The notes beneath the pieces are model-generated. The model was not told the DNA's origin and searched no databases. It saw nothing but the letters and a program-made list of their open reading frames with translations. This document shows positions 8,668 through 17,496 of a stretch of DNA of 64,000 nt, piece after piece. This stretch comes from Streptomyces changanensis (lineage in GTDB: Bacteria; Actinomycetota; Actinomycetes; Streptomycetales; Streptomycetaceae): NCBI RefSeq assembly GCF_024600715.1, contig NZ_CP102332.1:4464001-4528000 (forward strand). Reading direction: 5' to 3'. The position numbers and the translations under genes are program-made. Position 1 is the stretch's first letter. Each line of letters starts with the position of its first letter.

Positions 8668-9510
8668 ATGGGTTCGACCATCTGCCCGAACCGGTCGCAC
8701 GCCGCCGAGCTGGACTGGACCGTGCTGCCCGGCCCCGCGACCGGCTCCCCGAGGGCGTCCGCCGAGGGGAATAGGAAGGGACGGCCGGCGGCTGGTCGAC
8801 TATTCTCCGATTCGAGCGGGTCCGCACTCGGTCTCGCCGCCGCGCTGGAGGAGGTGGGTCCGGTCACTGGGACCGACAGGGGGACCGACGAAGGCCCCGA
8901 GGAGACGGACCGCGAGCGCAACGCGCGCTTCGAGCGGGACGCCCTCGGCTACCTCGACCAGATGTACTCGGCAGCCCTGCGGATGACGCGGAACCCGGCC
9001 GACGCAGAGGACCTGGTGCAGGAGACGTACGCCAAGGCGTACGGCTCGTTCCACCAGTTCCGCGAGGGCACCAACCTCAAGGCGTGGCTGTACCGGATCC
9101 TCACCAACACCTTCATCAACTCGTACCGCAAGAAGCAGCGCGAGCCCCAGCGGAGCGCCGCCGAGGAGATCGAGGACTGGCAGCTCGCCCGCGCCGAGTC
9201 CCACATGTCGACCGGTCTGCGCTCGGCCGAGTCCCAGGCGCTGGACCACCTCCCGGACTCCGACGTGAAGGAAGCCCTCCAGGCGATCCCGGAGGAGTTC
9301 CGCATCGCGGTCTACCTCGCGGACGTCGAGGGCTTTGCCTACAAGGAGATCGCGGACATCATGGGAACGCCCATCGGCACGGTGATGTCCCGCCTGCACC
9401 GTGGGCGCCGCCAGCTGCGCGGCATGCTGGAGGACTACGCCCGTGAGCGCGGGCTGGTGCCCGCGGGCGCCGGAGAGTCCACGAACGACCGGAAAGGCTC
9501 GGGCTCATGA
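8668..9510 (+). CDS. sigR: ECF sigma factor SigR (thiol-oxidative stress), with extended start
   Basis: RNA polymerase sigma factor of the ECF group that directs the disulfide-stress regulon. Region 2 ([24 protein letters not shown] onward, with [11 protein letters not shown]) and region 4 ([38 protein letters not shown]) are complete. Two starts are supported. ATG 8668, behind GGAGAGGGAG, gives 280 residues. The internal GTG 8854, behind GGAGGAG, gives the 218-residue core form starting VGPVTGTD. In S. coelicolor the induced transcript uses the upstream start to make an unstable SigR'. The stop overlaps the rsrA ATG. A housekeeping promoter with -10 TATTCT at 8801-8806 probably drives the short form. 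Confidence 0.95.
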   Translation: MGSTICPNRSHAAELDWTVLPGPATGSPRASAEGNRKGRPAAGRLFSDSSGSALGLAAALEEVGPVTGTDRGTDEGPEETDRERNARFERDALGYLDQMYSAALRMTRNPADAEDLVQETYAKAYGSFHQFREGTNLKAWLYRILTNTFINSYRKKQREPQRSAAEEIEDWQLARAESHMSTGLRSAESQALDHLPDSDVKEALQAIPEEFRIAVYLADVEGFAYKEIADIMGTPIGTVMSRLHRGRRQLRGMLEDYARERGLVPAGAGESTNDRKGSGS

Positions 9511-9851
9511 GCTGCGGAGAGCCGCACGAGACGGACTGCTCGGAGGTCCTGGACCACCTCTACGAGTTCCTCGACCGCGAGATGCCCGACAGTGACTGCA
9601 CCAAGTTCGAGACGCACTTCGAGGAGTGCTCCCCGTGCCTGGAGAAGTACGGGCTCGAACAGGCCGTGAAGAAGCTCGTCAAGCGGTGCTGCGGACACGA
9701 CGACGTCCCCAGCGACCTGCGCGCGAAGGTCATGGGGCGGATCGAGCTGATCCGGGCGGGAGAACCCGTCCCGGCCTCGGACGTCCACACCACCACCTCC
9801 CGGGACGTCCCCGCCACCGGTCAGGACGTCCCCGCCACCGCGCAGGAGTGA
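9507..9851 (+). CDS. rsrA: Zinc-binding anti-sigma factor RsrA
   Basis: Redox-sensing anti-sigma factor that binds SigR when reduced and releases it when Cys11 forms a disulfide. All key residues sit where the S. coelicolor protein has them: Cys11, His37, Cys41 and Cys44 (HxxxCxxC), plus Cys3, Cys31, Cys61 and Cys62. The ATG overlaps the sigR stop (ATGA), so translation is coupled and keeps the pair balanced. The C-terminus carries an unusual duplicated DVPAT(G/A)Q segment (about residues 98-113), probably a disordered tail. A strong terminator follows. Confidence 0.97.
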   Translation: MSCGEPHETDCSEVLDHLYEFLDREMPDSDCTKFETHFEECSPCLEKYGLEQAVKKLVKRCCGHDDVPSDLRAKVMGRIELIRAGEPVPASDVHTTTSRDVPATGQDVPATAQE

Positions 9852-10262
9852 CGGCAGGCGGCACGCCGACGCCCGGACGGGGCGCCACCGCGGACCACCG
9901 CGGGGGCGCCCCGTCCCGCGTCCACGGGCCCCGCCCGCACCGCGCGCCGCCAGGGCGGAGACCGCCGCGCCGCCAGGGCGGACACCTGCCCGCCCACGGC
10001 GCACGTCCCTGCGCCCACGCTCCCCCAGGGAGGACTCCGCTCGCGCAGGGCGGACACCGCCGCGACCGCGGGGAGGCCCAGGGCCCTCACCGCGCCCCGT
10101 ACGCCGCCGCCGTACGGCGCCTCGCGGCCGGGCCCGCACACACGGCCGCCCCCACCGTCACCCGAACGTGCTAATCGGGTCCGTCCCGCCGCCCGCCCCC
10201 GACCGGCTCGTTAGCGTGGCCAGCCCCGGCGTCCGACCGGGCGGAGGGGAGGCGGAGCAGCG
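9852..10262. other. Gene-less stretch with terminator and GC-rich repeats
   Basis: 411 bp with no convincing gene. It holds the sigR-rsrA terminator (9875-9916), two copies of a 16-bp direct repeat GCGCCGCCAGGGCGGA (9944-9959 and 9967-9982), and a third related copy near 10045. The last 60 bp contain the likely promoter and a purine-rich ribosome-binding site for the HD-GYP gene. Confidence 0.7.
9875..9916 (+). terminator. Terminator of the sigR-rsrA operon
   Basis: 19-bp stem (9875-9893 with 9898-9916, one mismatch) and a 4-nt ACCA loop, 23 bp after the rsrA stop. Very stable by inspection. Confidence 0.85.
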
Positions 10263-11906
10263 GTGGCGGCGATTCCGGGAGCGGCACGCGCGTACGTCGC
10301 CTGCGCCGCGCTGGGTGCCGCCGCGTGCGCCCTGCCGGCGGCCGCGGCACCGGCCGCCACTCCCTGGGGCGCCCTCGCGCTCCTCGCCGGGCTGTACGGA
10401 CTGTGCGAACGCCCGGGCGTGCGGCCCCGCGCGGGCCGGCCCGGGGGCGCGGACCCGCCGGCGGGCCACGGCTCCTCCTTCCCCGTCCTCCTCGCCGCCG
10501 CGCTGCTGCTCCCGCCGTCCGCCGCCGCGCTCGCCGTCCTGGTCGGGGCACTGGTCGCGCCCGTCGAGCAGCGATCCGCGCGGCGGACCCGCCGGATCTG
10601 GCGGGCGGCCCGGCTCGCCCTCGCCGCCTGGGCCGCCGCCCACACCGCCGCGCTCCTCCACGGCCCCGCCGCCCTGGGCGGCCCCGGGCCCGCCGGGCCG
10701 CTCCCCCCCGACCTCCCGTACGCGCTGCTGCCCGCCGGCGCCGCCGTCCTCGCCTCGTGCGCCGTGCTCGCCGCCCTCGACGGCGGGATCCTCGCCACCG
10801 CCGAACGGGTGCCGCCGCGTGCCGCCTGGCGCGGGCTGTTCGGCCGCTCGCTCGCCGCGCACGTCGTGCACGGCCTCGTCGGACTGGTGATGGCGGTGCT
10901 CTGGTGCGGCCCGTACGGCTGGCCGGCCGCGCTGCTGCTGCTCCTGCCGATGTCCACGACGAGCTGGGCGTTCACCCAGTACCACCGTGAGCGCGCCGCC
11001 CACCACGCGACCATCCGGGCGCTCGTCCAGGCCGTCGACCTGAAGGACGCCTACACGCGCGGGCACAGCGAACGCGTCGGCCGGGCCTCGGTGATGATCG
11101 GCCGCGAGCTGGGCATGGCGGAGGAGCGCCTGGAGGTCCTCCGGTTCGCGGGGACCCTCCACGACGTGGGGAAGCTGGGCGTCCCCACGCGCGTCCTGCG
11201 CAAGAACGGGCCGCTGACGCCGGAGGAGTGCCGGATCATCGAGCTCCACCCGGAGTACGGGCACGAGATGACGCGCGGCATCGGCTTCCTCGGCGAGGCC
11301 CGCGCCGCGATCCTCCACCACCACGAACGGCTCGACGGCGGGGGCTACCCCTACGGCCTGCGCGGCGCCCAGATCCCCGAGATCGCCCGGGTCGTCGCCG
11401 TGGCCGACGCCTTCGACGCGATGACGTCCACGCGCTCCTACCGCCGCGCGCGGCCGGTCGGGGCGGCGCTCGCCGAACTCGACCGCTGCTCCGGCAGCCA
11501 CTTCGACCCGGACATGGTGCGGGCGCTCGCCCGGGCGCTCGCCCGGCACGGGTGGCAGACGGCCGTGACGTCCGACGAGCCGGCCCCGCCCGACGGGCCG
11601 GCCCCCGGCCCCGCGCCGCGCACCCCTCCCGGGCTGCCCGCCCAGTCCGCCCGGTCCGCCCGGTCCGCCCGGTCCGCCGCGGGACCGGACCGCCCGCCCC
11701 GTACCGGGACGGCGCCGACCGCCGGCACCGGGCGCCCGTCCGGGCACGGGCACGGGCCCGGTACCGGCTCCGGCTCGGACTCCGGCTCCGGCCCCGGGGC
11801 AGGGTCCGGTACCGGTACCGGTACCGGTACTGGCTCCGCGTCCGGGGCAAGGTCCGGGGAGAGGCCGGGAACCGGGCCCGGGCGGACCGCCGGGGGCGGG
11901 CGGTGA
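10263..11906 (+). CDS. HD-GYP domain membrane protein
   Basis: 547-residue protein. The first 230 residues are hydrophobic, with five to six likely transmembrane segments. A complete HD-GYP domain follows: YTRGHSERVGR (about 264-274), metal-binding HDVGKLG (H300-D301) and HHHERLDGGGYP (352-363). HD-GYP enzymes hydrolyse cyclic di-GMP, which in Streptomyces controls development; activity here is inferred from intact motifs. The C-terminal 110 residues are a Pro/Gly/Ser/Thr-rich tail ending in Gly-Thr repeats. GTG 10263 follows a purine-rich SD. Its stop overlaps the GTG of the next HD gene, so the two are made together. Confidence 0.88.
   Translation: MAAIPGAARAYVACAALGAAACALPAAAAPAATPWGALALLAGLYGLCERPGVRPRAGRPGGADPPAGHGSSFPVLLAAALLLPPSAAALAVLVGALVAPVEQRSARRTRRIWRAARLALAAWAAAHTAALLHGPAALGGPGPAGPLPPDLPYALLPAGAAVLASCAVLAALDGGILATAERVPPRAAWRGLFGRSLAAHVVHGLVGLVMAVLWCGPYGWPAALLLLLPMSTTSWAFTQYHRERAAHHATIRALVQAVDLKDAYTRGHSERVGRASVMIGRELGMAEERLEVLRFAGTLHDVGKLGVPTRVLRKNGPLTPEECRIIELHPEYGHEMTRGIGFLGEARAAILHHHERLDGGGYPYGLRGAQIPEIARVVAVADAFDAMTSTRSYRRARPVGAALAELDRCSGSHFDPDMVRALARALARHGWQTAVTSDEPAPPDGPAPGPAPRTPPGLPAQSARSARSARSAAGPDRPPRTGTAPTAGTGRPSGHGHGPGTGSGSDSGSGPGAGSGTGTGTGTGSASGARSGERPGTGPGRTAGGGR
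11806..11830. repeat. GGTACC hexamer repeat in HD-GYP tail
   Basis: About four copies of the 6-bp palindromic unit (CC)GGTACC run in tandem and encode alternating Gly-Thr at the C-terminal tail of the HD-GYP protein. Because the unit is six bases, copy-number change would keep the frame. Confidence 0.85.
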
Positions 11907-13141
11907 GCGGGTGCCGCGGCCCGCGCCCGCCCCTCACCGTCCTCCTCGTGTACGGGGCCGCCGCCACCGCCACCGCCCTGTCGCTCGGATGGACCCTCTG
12001 GCACGGCCTCTCGGAGCCCGGCACGGCCCTCGCCTTCGGCGTGCTGATCGCGGTCGGCGTGCTCGCGCGCCGGGGCGGACCGCCGCGCGAACGCGAGCCG
12101 GCCCCGCTCGCGGCGGCCGGGGCGCTGGCGTACGCCCTGCTGGGGGTGCCGGCCGGCACCCCCGCGTGCGGGGTGGCCCAGGTCGTGACGGTCACCGCCG
12201 CAGGGGTGCTCGTGGGCGCCGTGCCGGACGTGGCGCGGGGCCGCGGGCCCGAGCCCGACCGGACCGCCCGGCGCGCGCTGACCGTCACCTTCGCCGCCGT
12301 CTGCGCCGGGCCCCTGCACGCCGAGCCCCCGTCGCCCCGGTACGTGCCGCTCCTGCTGCTGGTCCTCGCCCTGACCGCGCTGTGCGACGCCGTCCTCGCC
12401 GCCCTGCTGCTGCGCGCCCGCACCGGCTATCCGTACGGTCCGCTCCTCCGCGACGAGCTGCGGGCCCTGCCCGGGGTCGCGTCCGCCGTGTGCGCCACCG
12501 GCGCGGTGATGGCCCTGGCGGTCGCGGTCGCGGGCCTGTGGACGCTGCCCGTCCTGTGCGTACCGCTGCTCCTCACGCAACTGGCGTTCCGCCGGTACGC
12601 CGCCGTGCGCCGCACCTACCGGCAGACCATCGCCTCCCTCGCCCGGGCCACCGAGATCGCCGGGTACACCCCGCCGGGCCACGCCCACCGCGTCGCCGCG
12701 CTCAGCCGGGCCGTGGGGCGGGAGATGGGGCTGTGCCGCGAGGACCTGACCGTCCTGGAGTACGCGGCCCTCATGCACGACATCGGCCAGCTCTCCCTGG
12801 TCGACCCGGTCCCCGACGGGGCCACGGCCCTGCTGCCCGCCGCCGAGCAGCGCCGCATCGCCCTGCTCGGCGGCGCGGTGGTCCGCCAGACCGGTGTGCC
12901 GCCGGCCGTCGCCGTGGTCGTCGAGCGGCAGGCCGACCCGTACCGCGAGCAGCCCCTCGCGGCGCGCATCGTCCGGGCGGTCAACGCGTACGACGACCTC
13001 TCCGGGGAATGCGCCCACCGGGCGCTCGCGGCCTTGGAGCACCTGAGGCTCGGGACCGCCCGCGACTACCACCCGGCGGTCGTGGAATCCCTCGTCAGAG
13101 TCCTCGCCCGGGGCGGCGTCGAGGGGCGGGTGCCGGGGTAA
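11903..13141 (+). CDS. HD-domain membrane protein with degenerate GYP motif
   Basis: 412-residue partner of the upstream HD-GYP protein, with the same plan: about seven hydrophobic segments up to residue 230, then an HD domain. HDIGQLSL keeps His292-Asp293 of the HD pair, but Lys is replaced by Gln. The segment that should read HHHERxDGxGYP is VVVERQADPYREQ (338-350), so several metal ligands and the GYP tripeptide are gone. I infer a non-catalytic or sensory homologue. The GTG start overlaps the previous stop (GTGA), so the two are probably stoichiometric partners. Relatives occur in tandem in other Streptomyces. Confidence 0.8.
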   Translation: MSGCRGPRPPLTVLLVYGAAATATALSLGWTLWHGLSEPGTALAFGVLIAVGVLARRGGPPREREPAPLAAAGALAYALLGVPAGTPACGVAQVVTVTAAGVLVGAVPDVARGRGPEPDRTARRALTVTFAAVCAGPLHAEPPSPRYVPLLLLVLALTALCDAVLAALLLRARTGYPYGPLLRDELRALPGVASAVCATGAVMALAVAVAGLWTLPVLCVPLLLTQLAFRRYAAVRRTYRQTIASLARATEIAGYTPPGHAHRVAALSRAVGREMGLCREDLTVLEYAALMHDIGQLSLVDPVPDGATALLPAAEQRRIALLGGAVVRQTGVPPAVAVVVERQADPYREQPLAARIVRAVNAYDDLSGECAHRALAALEHLRLGTARDYHPAVVESLVRVLARGGVEGRVPG

Positions 13142-13238
13142 CCCATGGGTAATGAGCGGGCGTGCGACCGGGCATGGTTGGATGCCAACGAGAGGGTGTC
13201 CGGGGGCAGTGACCTTCAGCGACCGGCAGGCGGGAATC

Positions 13239-14219
13239 GTGAGGATCTTCGGGAAGGTACGGCATCGGCCCTCCGCCTCGTGGCGGCAGGCCACCGACCG
13301 CGCGTTCACGCTGATCGGGGACGGGCGGTACGAGGACGCGGGCGCGCTGCTGACGCGCGCGGCCGATCTGGAGCCCTGGCTCTCGGAGTCCTGGTTCAAC
13401 CTGGCGCTCCTGCACAAGTTCCGGCACGACTGGGAGCAGGCCCGCGCCGCCGGGCTGCGCGCCGTCGCCCTGCTGGACAAGGAGACCGGGGCGCCCGACT
13501 GGTGGAACGTCGGCATCGCCGCGACCGCCCTCCAGGACTGGCCGCTGGCCCGCCGCGCCTGGCAGGCGTACGGGCTCAAGGTGCCCGGCGGCACCGCGCC
13601 CGGCGGGGAACCGGTCGGCATGGAGCTGGGCAGCGCCGCCGTGCGGCTGTCGCCGGAGGGCGAGGCCGAGGTCGTGTGGGGCCGCAGGCTCGACCCGGCC
13701 CGGATGGAGGTGCTGTCCATCCCGCTGCCGTCCTCCGGGCGCCGCTGGGGCGAGGTGGTCCTCCACGACGGCGTCCCCAACGGCGAGCGCACGACCGCGT
13801 CGGGGCACAGCTTCCCGGTGTTCGACGAGATCGAGCTGTGGGCCCCGTCGCCCGTTCCCACCTGGGTGGTGCTGCTGGAGGCCGCGACCGAGGCCGACCG
13901 GGACGCCCTGGAGCGGCTGGCGGCCGACGCCGGGTTCGCCGCCGAGGACTGGTCCTCGTCCGTGCGGCTGCTGTGCCGCACCTGCTCGGAGTCCCGGATG
14001 CCGAGCGCCGAGGGCGACGGTGAGCACCTCGACCCCCACGACCACAGCGAGCCGGGCCACCCCGGCCCGCTCGGCCACCGCACCGCCGGGGACCTGTGGG
14101 TGCCCGAGCGGGAGTGCGGCATCGCCGCGCCCGCCGGCCTCGTGCGGGGGCTCCTGGACGGCTGGGTCGCCGACAGTCCGGACAGCCGGGAGTGGCGCGA
14201 TCTGGAGGAAGTCTGCTGA
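13239..14219 (+). CDS. TPR-repeat protein with Cys/His-rich C-terminal segment
   Basis: Cytosolic protein of 326 residues. Residues about 10-110 contain tetratricopeptide-like helices ([34 protein letters not shown] and an alanine-rich second repeat). The central part is beta-rich and unclassified. Near residues 245-285 is [12 protein letters not shown] followed by a His-rich stretch, which could bind metal. I prefer the GTG at 13239, giving [11 protein letters not shown] as in related proteins; starts at 13209 or 13152 are possible. It lies between the HD genes and def. Function unknown; TPR suggests protein binding. Confidence 0.7.
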   Translation: MRIFGKVRHRPSASWRQATDRAFTLIGDGRYEDAGALLTRAADLEPWLSESWFNLALLHKFRHDWEQARAAGLRAVALLDKETGAPDWWNVGIAATALQDWPLARRAWQAYGLKVPGGTAPGGEPVGMELGSAAVRLSPEGEAEVVWGRRLDPARMEVLSIPLPSSGRRWGEVVLHDGVPNGERTTASGHSFPVFDEIELWAPSPVPTWVVLLEAATEADRDALERLAADAGFAAEDWSSSVRLLCRTCSESRMPSAEGDGEHLDPHDHSEPGHPGPLGHRTAGDLWVPERECGIAAPAGLVRGLLDGWVADSPDSREWRDLEEVC

Positions 14220-14292
14220 TGCCCGCCGCAGGGGCCCCTTAGGCTGTACGGGCACACGGCAACGGGTACTCAGGGAAGGCGCGAAACCGGAC

Positions 14293-14943
14293 ATGGCGCA
14301 GCAGGAGACGGACCAGCAGGGCTTCGACGCCCTCCCCGTCGACGACGAGGGGTTCGTCGTCGACACGGAGCAGTGCGAGGAGCGCGAGCAGGCGTACCGC
14401 GAGCGCGGTACGTCGCGTCCGATCACGGTGGTGGGCAACCCCGTGCTGCACAAGGAGTGCAAGGACGTCACCGCCTTCGACGACGACCTCGCCCGGCTCG
14501 TCGACGACATGTTCGCCAGCCAGCGCACCGCCGAGGGCGTGGGTCTCGCCGCCAACCAGATCGGCGTCGACCTGAAGGTCTTCGTCTACGACTGCCCGGA
14601 CGACGAGGGCGTGCGGCACGTCGGCGTCGTCTGCAATCCGGTGCTGGAGGAGCTGCCGGCGGACCGGCGCAACCTCGACGACTCCAACGAGGGCTGCCTG
14701 TCCGTCCCGACGGCGTACGCCTCGCTGGCGCGGCCCGACTACGCGGTGGTGCGGGGCCAGGACGTGAAGGGCAACCCCATCAAGGTCCGGGGCACCGGGT
14801 ACTTCGCCCGCTGCCTCCAGCACGAGACGGACCACCTGTACGGGTACCTGTACATCGACCGGCTGTCGAAGCGGGACCGCAAGGACGCGCTGCAGCAGAT
14901 GGCCGAGGGCACGCCCCGCTACCCGGTCGTCGCCAACGACTGA
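14293..14943 (+). CDS. def: Peptide deformylase
   Basis: Metalloenzyme that removes the N-formyl group from nascent proteins. The three family motifs are present: [10 protein letters not shown] (motif I), EGCLS with the metal-binding Cys (motif II) and QHETDHL with the HExxH histidines (motif III). The 216-residue protein has an N-terminal extension of about 40 acidic residues before VVGNPVLH, as in many streptomycete deformylases. The ATG at 14293 opens the region before this extension. Confidence 0.95.
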   Translation: MAQQETDQQGFDALPVDDEGFVVDTEQCEEREQAYRERGTSRPITVVGNPVLHKECKDVTAFDDDLARLVDDMFASQRTAEGVGLAANQIGVDLKVFVYDCPDDEGVRHVGVVCNPVLEELPADRRNLDDSNEGCLSVPTAYASLARPDYAVVRGQDVKGNPIKVRGTGYFARCLQHETDHLYGYLYIDRLSKRDRKDALQQMAEGTPRYPVVAND

Positions 14944-15259
14944 CGCCGCCGTCGCGGCCCCGCACGTCCGGCCCGGCACGTCCAGGCCCTTCGGGCCCCG
15001 GACCCGTCCCTTACGTCCGGGCCCGTCCCGTCACGTCCGGTCCCCGTACGTCCAGGTCCTACGGGTCCCGGTCCGGTCACGCTCAGGTGACCGGGGCGGG
15101 ACCCGTCCACGTCCGTCGGGGGTCGGGCGGGTGAAGGGCGGCACGCCCTGTTGACGCGCGTCGACCGCCCCGCCAGTCTCGGGAGCGGTACGGCGCCCGC
15201 GCCGTCCCGCCCGTCGCGCCCGGCGCCCGCCGGGACGCCCGCTCGGACACGGAGGCACG
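14944..15259. other. Gene-less stretch rich in ACGTCC repeats
   Basis: 316 bp without a supported gene. The hexamer ACGTCC recurs at least six times between about 14963 and 15116, separated by irregular GC-rich spacers. The last 20 bp hold the GGAGG ribosome-binding site of the M15 peptidase. No clear promoter stands out. Confidence 0.6.
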
Positions 15260-15997
15260 ATGCTCGGACGGACCGGACGACTCCTGCTGTCTTTTGTCAT
15301 GCTCATGTCTGCCCTGACGGTCGGCGTGGTCACCACGGCCGGCACCGCCCACGCCGACGGCTGCTACACGTGGTCGCGCACGCTCTCCCAGGGCGCCTCC
15401 GGCGCCGACGTCACCCAGCTGCAGATCCGCGTCGCCGGCTACCCCGGATACGGGGCCGTCCTCGCCGTCGACGGCTCCTACGGCCCGGCCACCACCGCGG
15501 CGGTCAAGCGGTTCCAGGCCGCGTACGGCCTGACGGCCGACGGCGTCGCGGGCCCCGCCACCTTCAGCAAGCTGTACGCCCTCCAGGACGACGACTGCAC
15601 GCCCGTCCACTTCGGCTACGCCGAGCTGAACGACTGCAACACCACCTGGTCCGGCGGGGCCGTCAGCGCCGCCACCGCGAAGTCCAACGCGCTGCGCACG
15701 ATGTGGAAGCTGGAGGCCCTGCGCCACGCGCTCGGCGACCAGCCCATCACCGTGACCAGCGGCTTCCGCTCCCACGCCTGCAACGACGCGGTCGGCGGCG
15801 CGTCGGGCAGCCGCCATCTGTACGGGGACGCCGCCGACCTCGGCGCGGGCCCGCACTCGCTGTGCCGGCTCGCCCAGCAGGCCCGCAACCACGGCTTCAA
15901 CGGCATCCTCGGCCCGGGCTACCCCGGGCACGGCGACCACACCCACCTCGACCACCGGGCCGACCGGTTCTGGTCCGCCTCCGGCTGCGGCATCTGA
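15260..15997 (+). CDS. Secreted M15 D-Ala-D-Ala carboxypeptidase with PG-binding domain
   Basis: 245-residue exported peptidase. A signal peptide (LLLSFVMLMSALTVGVV then TAHA, cleavage near residue 32) is followed by a peptidoglycan-binding domain (about 40-105, DVTQLQIRVAGY ... DGVAGPATFSKL). A zinc M15 domain follows with SRHLYGDAADLG (His and Asp ligands) and HTHLDH (third His). This order matches the zinc D-Ala-D-Ala carboxypeptidase of S. albus G. It should trim muropeptides outside the cell. The ATG follows GGAGG by 5 bp. Paired cysteines in the mature part fit an extracellular protein. Confidence 0.9.
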   Translation: MLGRTGRLLLSFVMLMSALTVGVVTTAGTAHADGCYTWSRTLSQGASGADVTQLQIRVAGYPGYGAVLAVDGSYGPATTAAVKRFQAAYGLTADGVAGPATFSKLYALQDDDCTPVHFGYAELNDCNTTWSGGAVSAATAKSNALRTMWKLEALRHALGDQPITVTSGFRSHACNDAVGGASGSRHLYGDAADLGAGPHSLCRLAQQARNHGFNGILGPGYPGHGDHTHLDHRADRFWSASGCGI

Positions 15998-16051
15998 CGG
16001 CCGCGGCGCCGACGTCGCGGCATGACGGCCCGCGGCGCCGACGCCGCGGCG

Positions 16052-16483
16052 TCAGACGGCCGTGGTCGTCGTCCGGCGGCCGCGGCCCTCACGGCCCCGG
16101 GCGCGGCGGCAGGCGGCGTGGACCGCCCAGCCGGCCGCCGCGCCGATCGCGTACCAGAGCAGGTCCGGGGCGTGGAACGAGGTGCCGAGGACCAGCGGCG
16201 CCAGCCGGCTGTGGGCGGCGAGCCCGGCCGGTACGCCCGTCAGCTGGAACAGCTCCACCGCGCACGAGAACGCCAGCGCCGCCCCGGCCGCCGCCACCGG
16301 CCGCAGCCGGGGCGCGACCAGCACCACCAGCGCCACGACGAGCACGGTGTACAGCGCGTCCCCGGCGTACGTCGCCCAGGCGCCCGTCGCCGCGGACCTG
16401 GCTCCCAGGCCCGCGGCGACGGTCAGCGCGGCGGCGGCGCCGGCCGCGAGCCGCGTGGGCAGCGTCCCGGCGCTCCCCGTCAG
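16052..16483 (-). CDS. DUF2809 membrane protein, probable CTG start
   Basis: Small (143 aa) protein with four hydrophobic segments. DALYTVLVVALVVLVAPRL, then AVELFQLTG and DLLWYAIGAAAGW, are typical of DUF2809. No ATG, GTG or TTG exists near the expected beginning. A CTG at 16483-16481 overlaps the nrdB stop (CTGA) exactly where relatives would have an ATGA or GTGA overlap, so a coupled CTG start is the simplest reading. It is the third gene of the nrdA-nrdB transcript. Function unknown; the family is found next to varied metabolic genes. Confidence 0.7.
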   Translation of the reverse strand: MTGSAGTLPTRLAAGAAAALTVAAGLGARSAATGAWATYAGDALYTVLVVALVVLVAPRLRPVAAAGAALAFSCAVELFQLTGVPAGLAAHSRLAPLVLGTSFHAPDLLWYAIGAAAGWAVHAACRRARGREGRGRRTTTTAV

Positions 16484-17496
16484 AAGTCCTCGTCCAGGTC
16501 GACGGAGCCCTCCACGGCCACCTGGTACGCGGACGGGCGGCGCTCGAAGAAGTTCGTCAGCTCCTGGACGCCCTGGAGCTCCATGAACGCGAACGGGTTC
16601 TCCGAGCCGTACACCGGGGCGAAGCCCAGGCGGGTGAGGCGCTGGTCGGCGACGCACTCCAGGTACTGGCGCATCGACTCGGTGTTCATGCCCGGCAGGC
16701 CCTCGCCGCACAGGTCGCGGCCGAACTGCAGCTCCGCCTCCACGGCCTCCTTCAGCATGTCCGTGACCTGCTGCCGCAGCGCGTCGTCGAAGAGCTCCGG
16801 CTCCTCCTTGCGGACGGTGTCGACGACCTCGAACGCGAAGTTCATGTGCATCGTCTCGTCACGGAAGACCCAGTTGGTGCCGGTCGCCAGCCCGTGCAGC
16901 AGACCCCGCGAGCGGAACCAGTAGACGTACGCGAAGGCGCCGTAGAAGAACAGGCCCTCGATGCACGCGGCGAAGCAGATCAGGTTCAGCAGGAAGCGGC
17001 GCCGGTCGGCCCGCGTCTCCAGCCGCTCGATCTTCTCGACCGAGTCCATCCACTTGAAGCAGAACTGCGCCTTCTCGCGGATGGAGGGGATGTTCTCCAC
17101 GGCGTCGAACGCGGCCGCGCGGTCCGCCGGATCGGGGAGGTAGGTGTCGAGCAGCGTCAGGTAGAACTGGACGTGCACGGCCTCCTCGAACAGCTGCCGC
17201 GAGAGGTAGAGGCGCGCCTCGGGGGAGTTGATGTGCTTGTAGAGCGTCAGGACCAGGTTGTTCGCCACGATCGAGTCGCCGGTCGCGAAGAAGGCGACCA
17301 GACGGCCGATCATGTGCTGCTCACCGGGAGTGAGCTTGGCGAGGTCGGCGACGTCCGAGTGGAGGTCGACCTCCTCGACGGTCCAGGTGTTCTTGATGGC
17401 GTCCCGGTAACGCTCGTAGAAGTCCGGGTAGCGCATGGGGCGCAGGGTGAGTTCGAAGCCCGGGTCGAGCAGGTTCTTCTCGGTGTGGGGGGACAT
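16480..17496 (-). CDS. nrdB: Class Ia ribonucleotide reductase small subunit
   Basis: R2 subunit that houses the diiron-tyrosyl radical cofactor for reducing ribonucleotides. Carboxylate and His ligands are visible in RQLFEEAVHVQFY and FRDETMHMNFAFEVV. The 338-residue length is normal, and the C-terminal SVDLDEDF is the acidic tail that docks on R1. ATG 17496 overlaps the last base of the nrdA stop (TGATG), so translation is coupled. The operon sits behind a cobalamin riboswitch, meaning it should be made when vitamin B12 is scarce. Confidence 0.95.
   Translation of the reverse strand: MSPHTEKNLLDPGFELTLRPMRYPDFYERYRDAIKNTWTVEEVDLHSDVADLAKLTPGEQHMIGRLVAFFATGDSIVANNLVLTLYKHINSPEARLYLSRQLFEEAVHVQFYLTLLDTYLPDPADRAAAFDAVENIPSIREKAQFCFKWMDSVEKIERLETRADRRRFLLNLICFAACIEGLFFYGAFAYVYWFRSRGLLHGLATGTNWVFRDETMHMNFAFEVVDTVRKEEPELFDDALRQQVTDMLKEAVEAELQFGRDLCGEGLPGMNTESMRQYLECVADQRLTRLGFAPVYGSENPFAFMELQGVQELTNFFERRPSAYQVAVEGSVDLDEDF

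Noticed and set aside
9944..10060. Repeat cluster as a possible small RNA or attachment site
   Set aside because: Copies are GC-rich 16-mers without a tRNA, integrase or promoter; no evidence beyond repetition.
11438..14257. 939-codon open frame on the minus strand
   Set aside because: It runs antisense through HD and TPR genes, has no domain pattern and no ribosome-binding site; it is a shadow of GC-biased codons.
14963..15116. ACGTCC repeats as a regulator-binding array
   Set aside because: Spacing is irregular and no matching regulator gene lies nearby; compositional bias is the simpler view.
16052..16711. Longer DUF2809 gene starting within nrdB
   Set aside because: The extra N-terminus reads as Arg/Pro/Gly-rich shadow of the nrdB frame; the homologous part begins at the nrdB stop.
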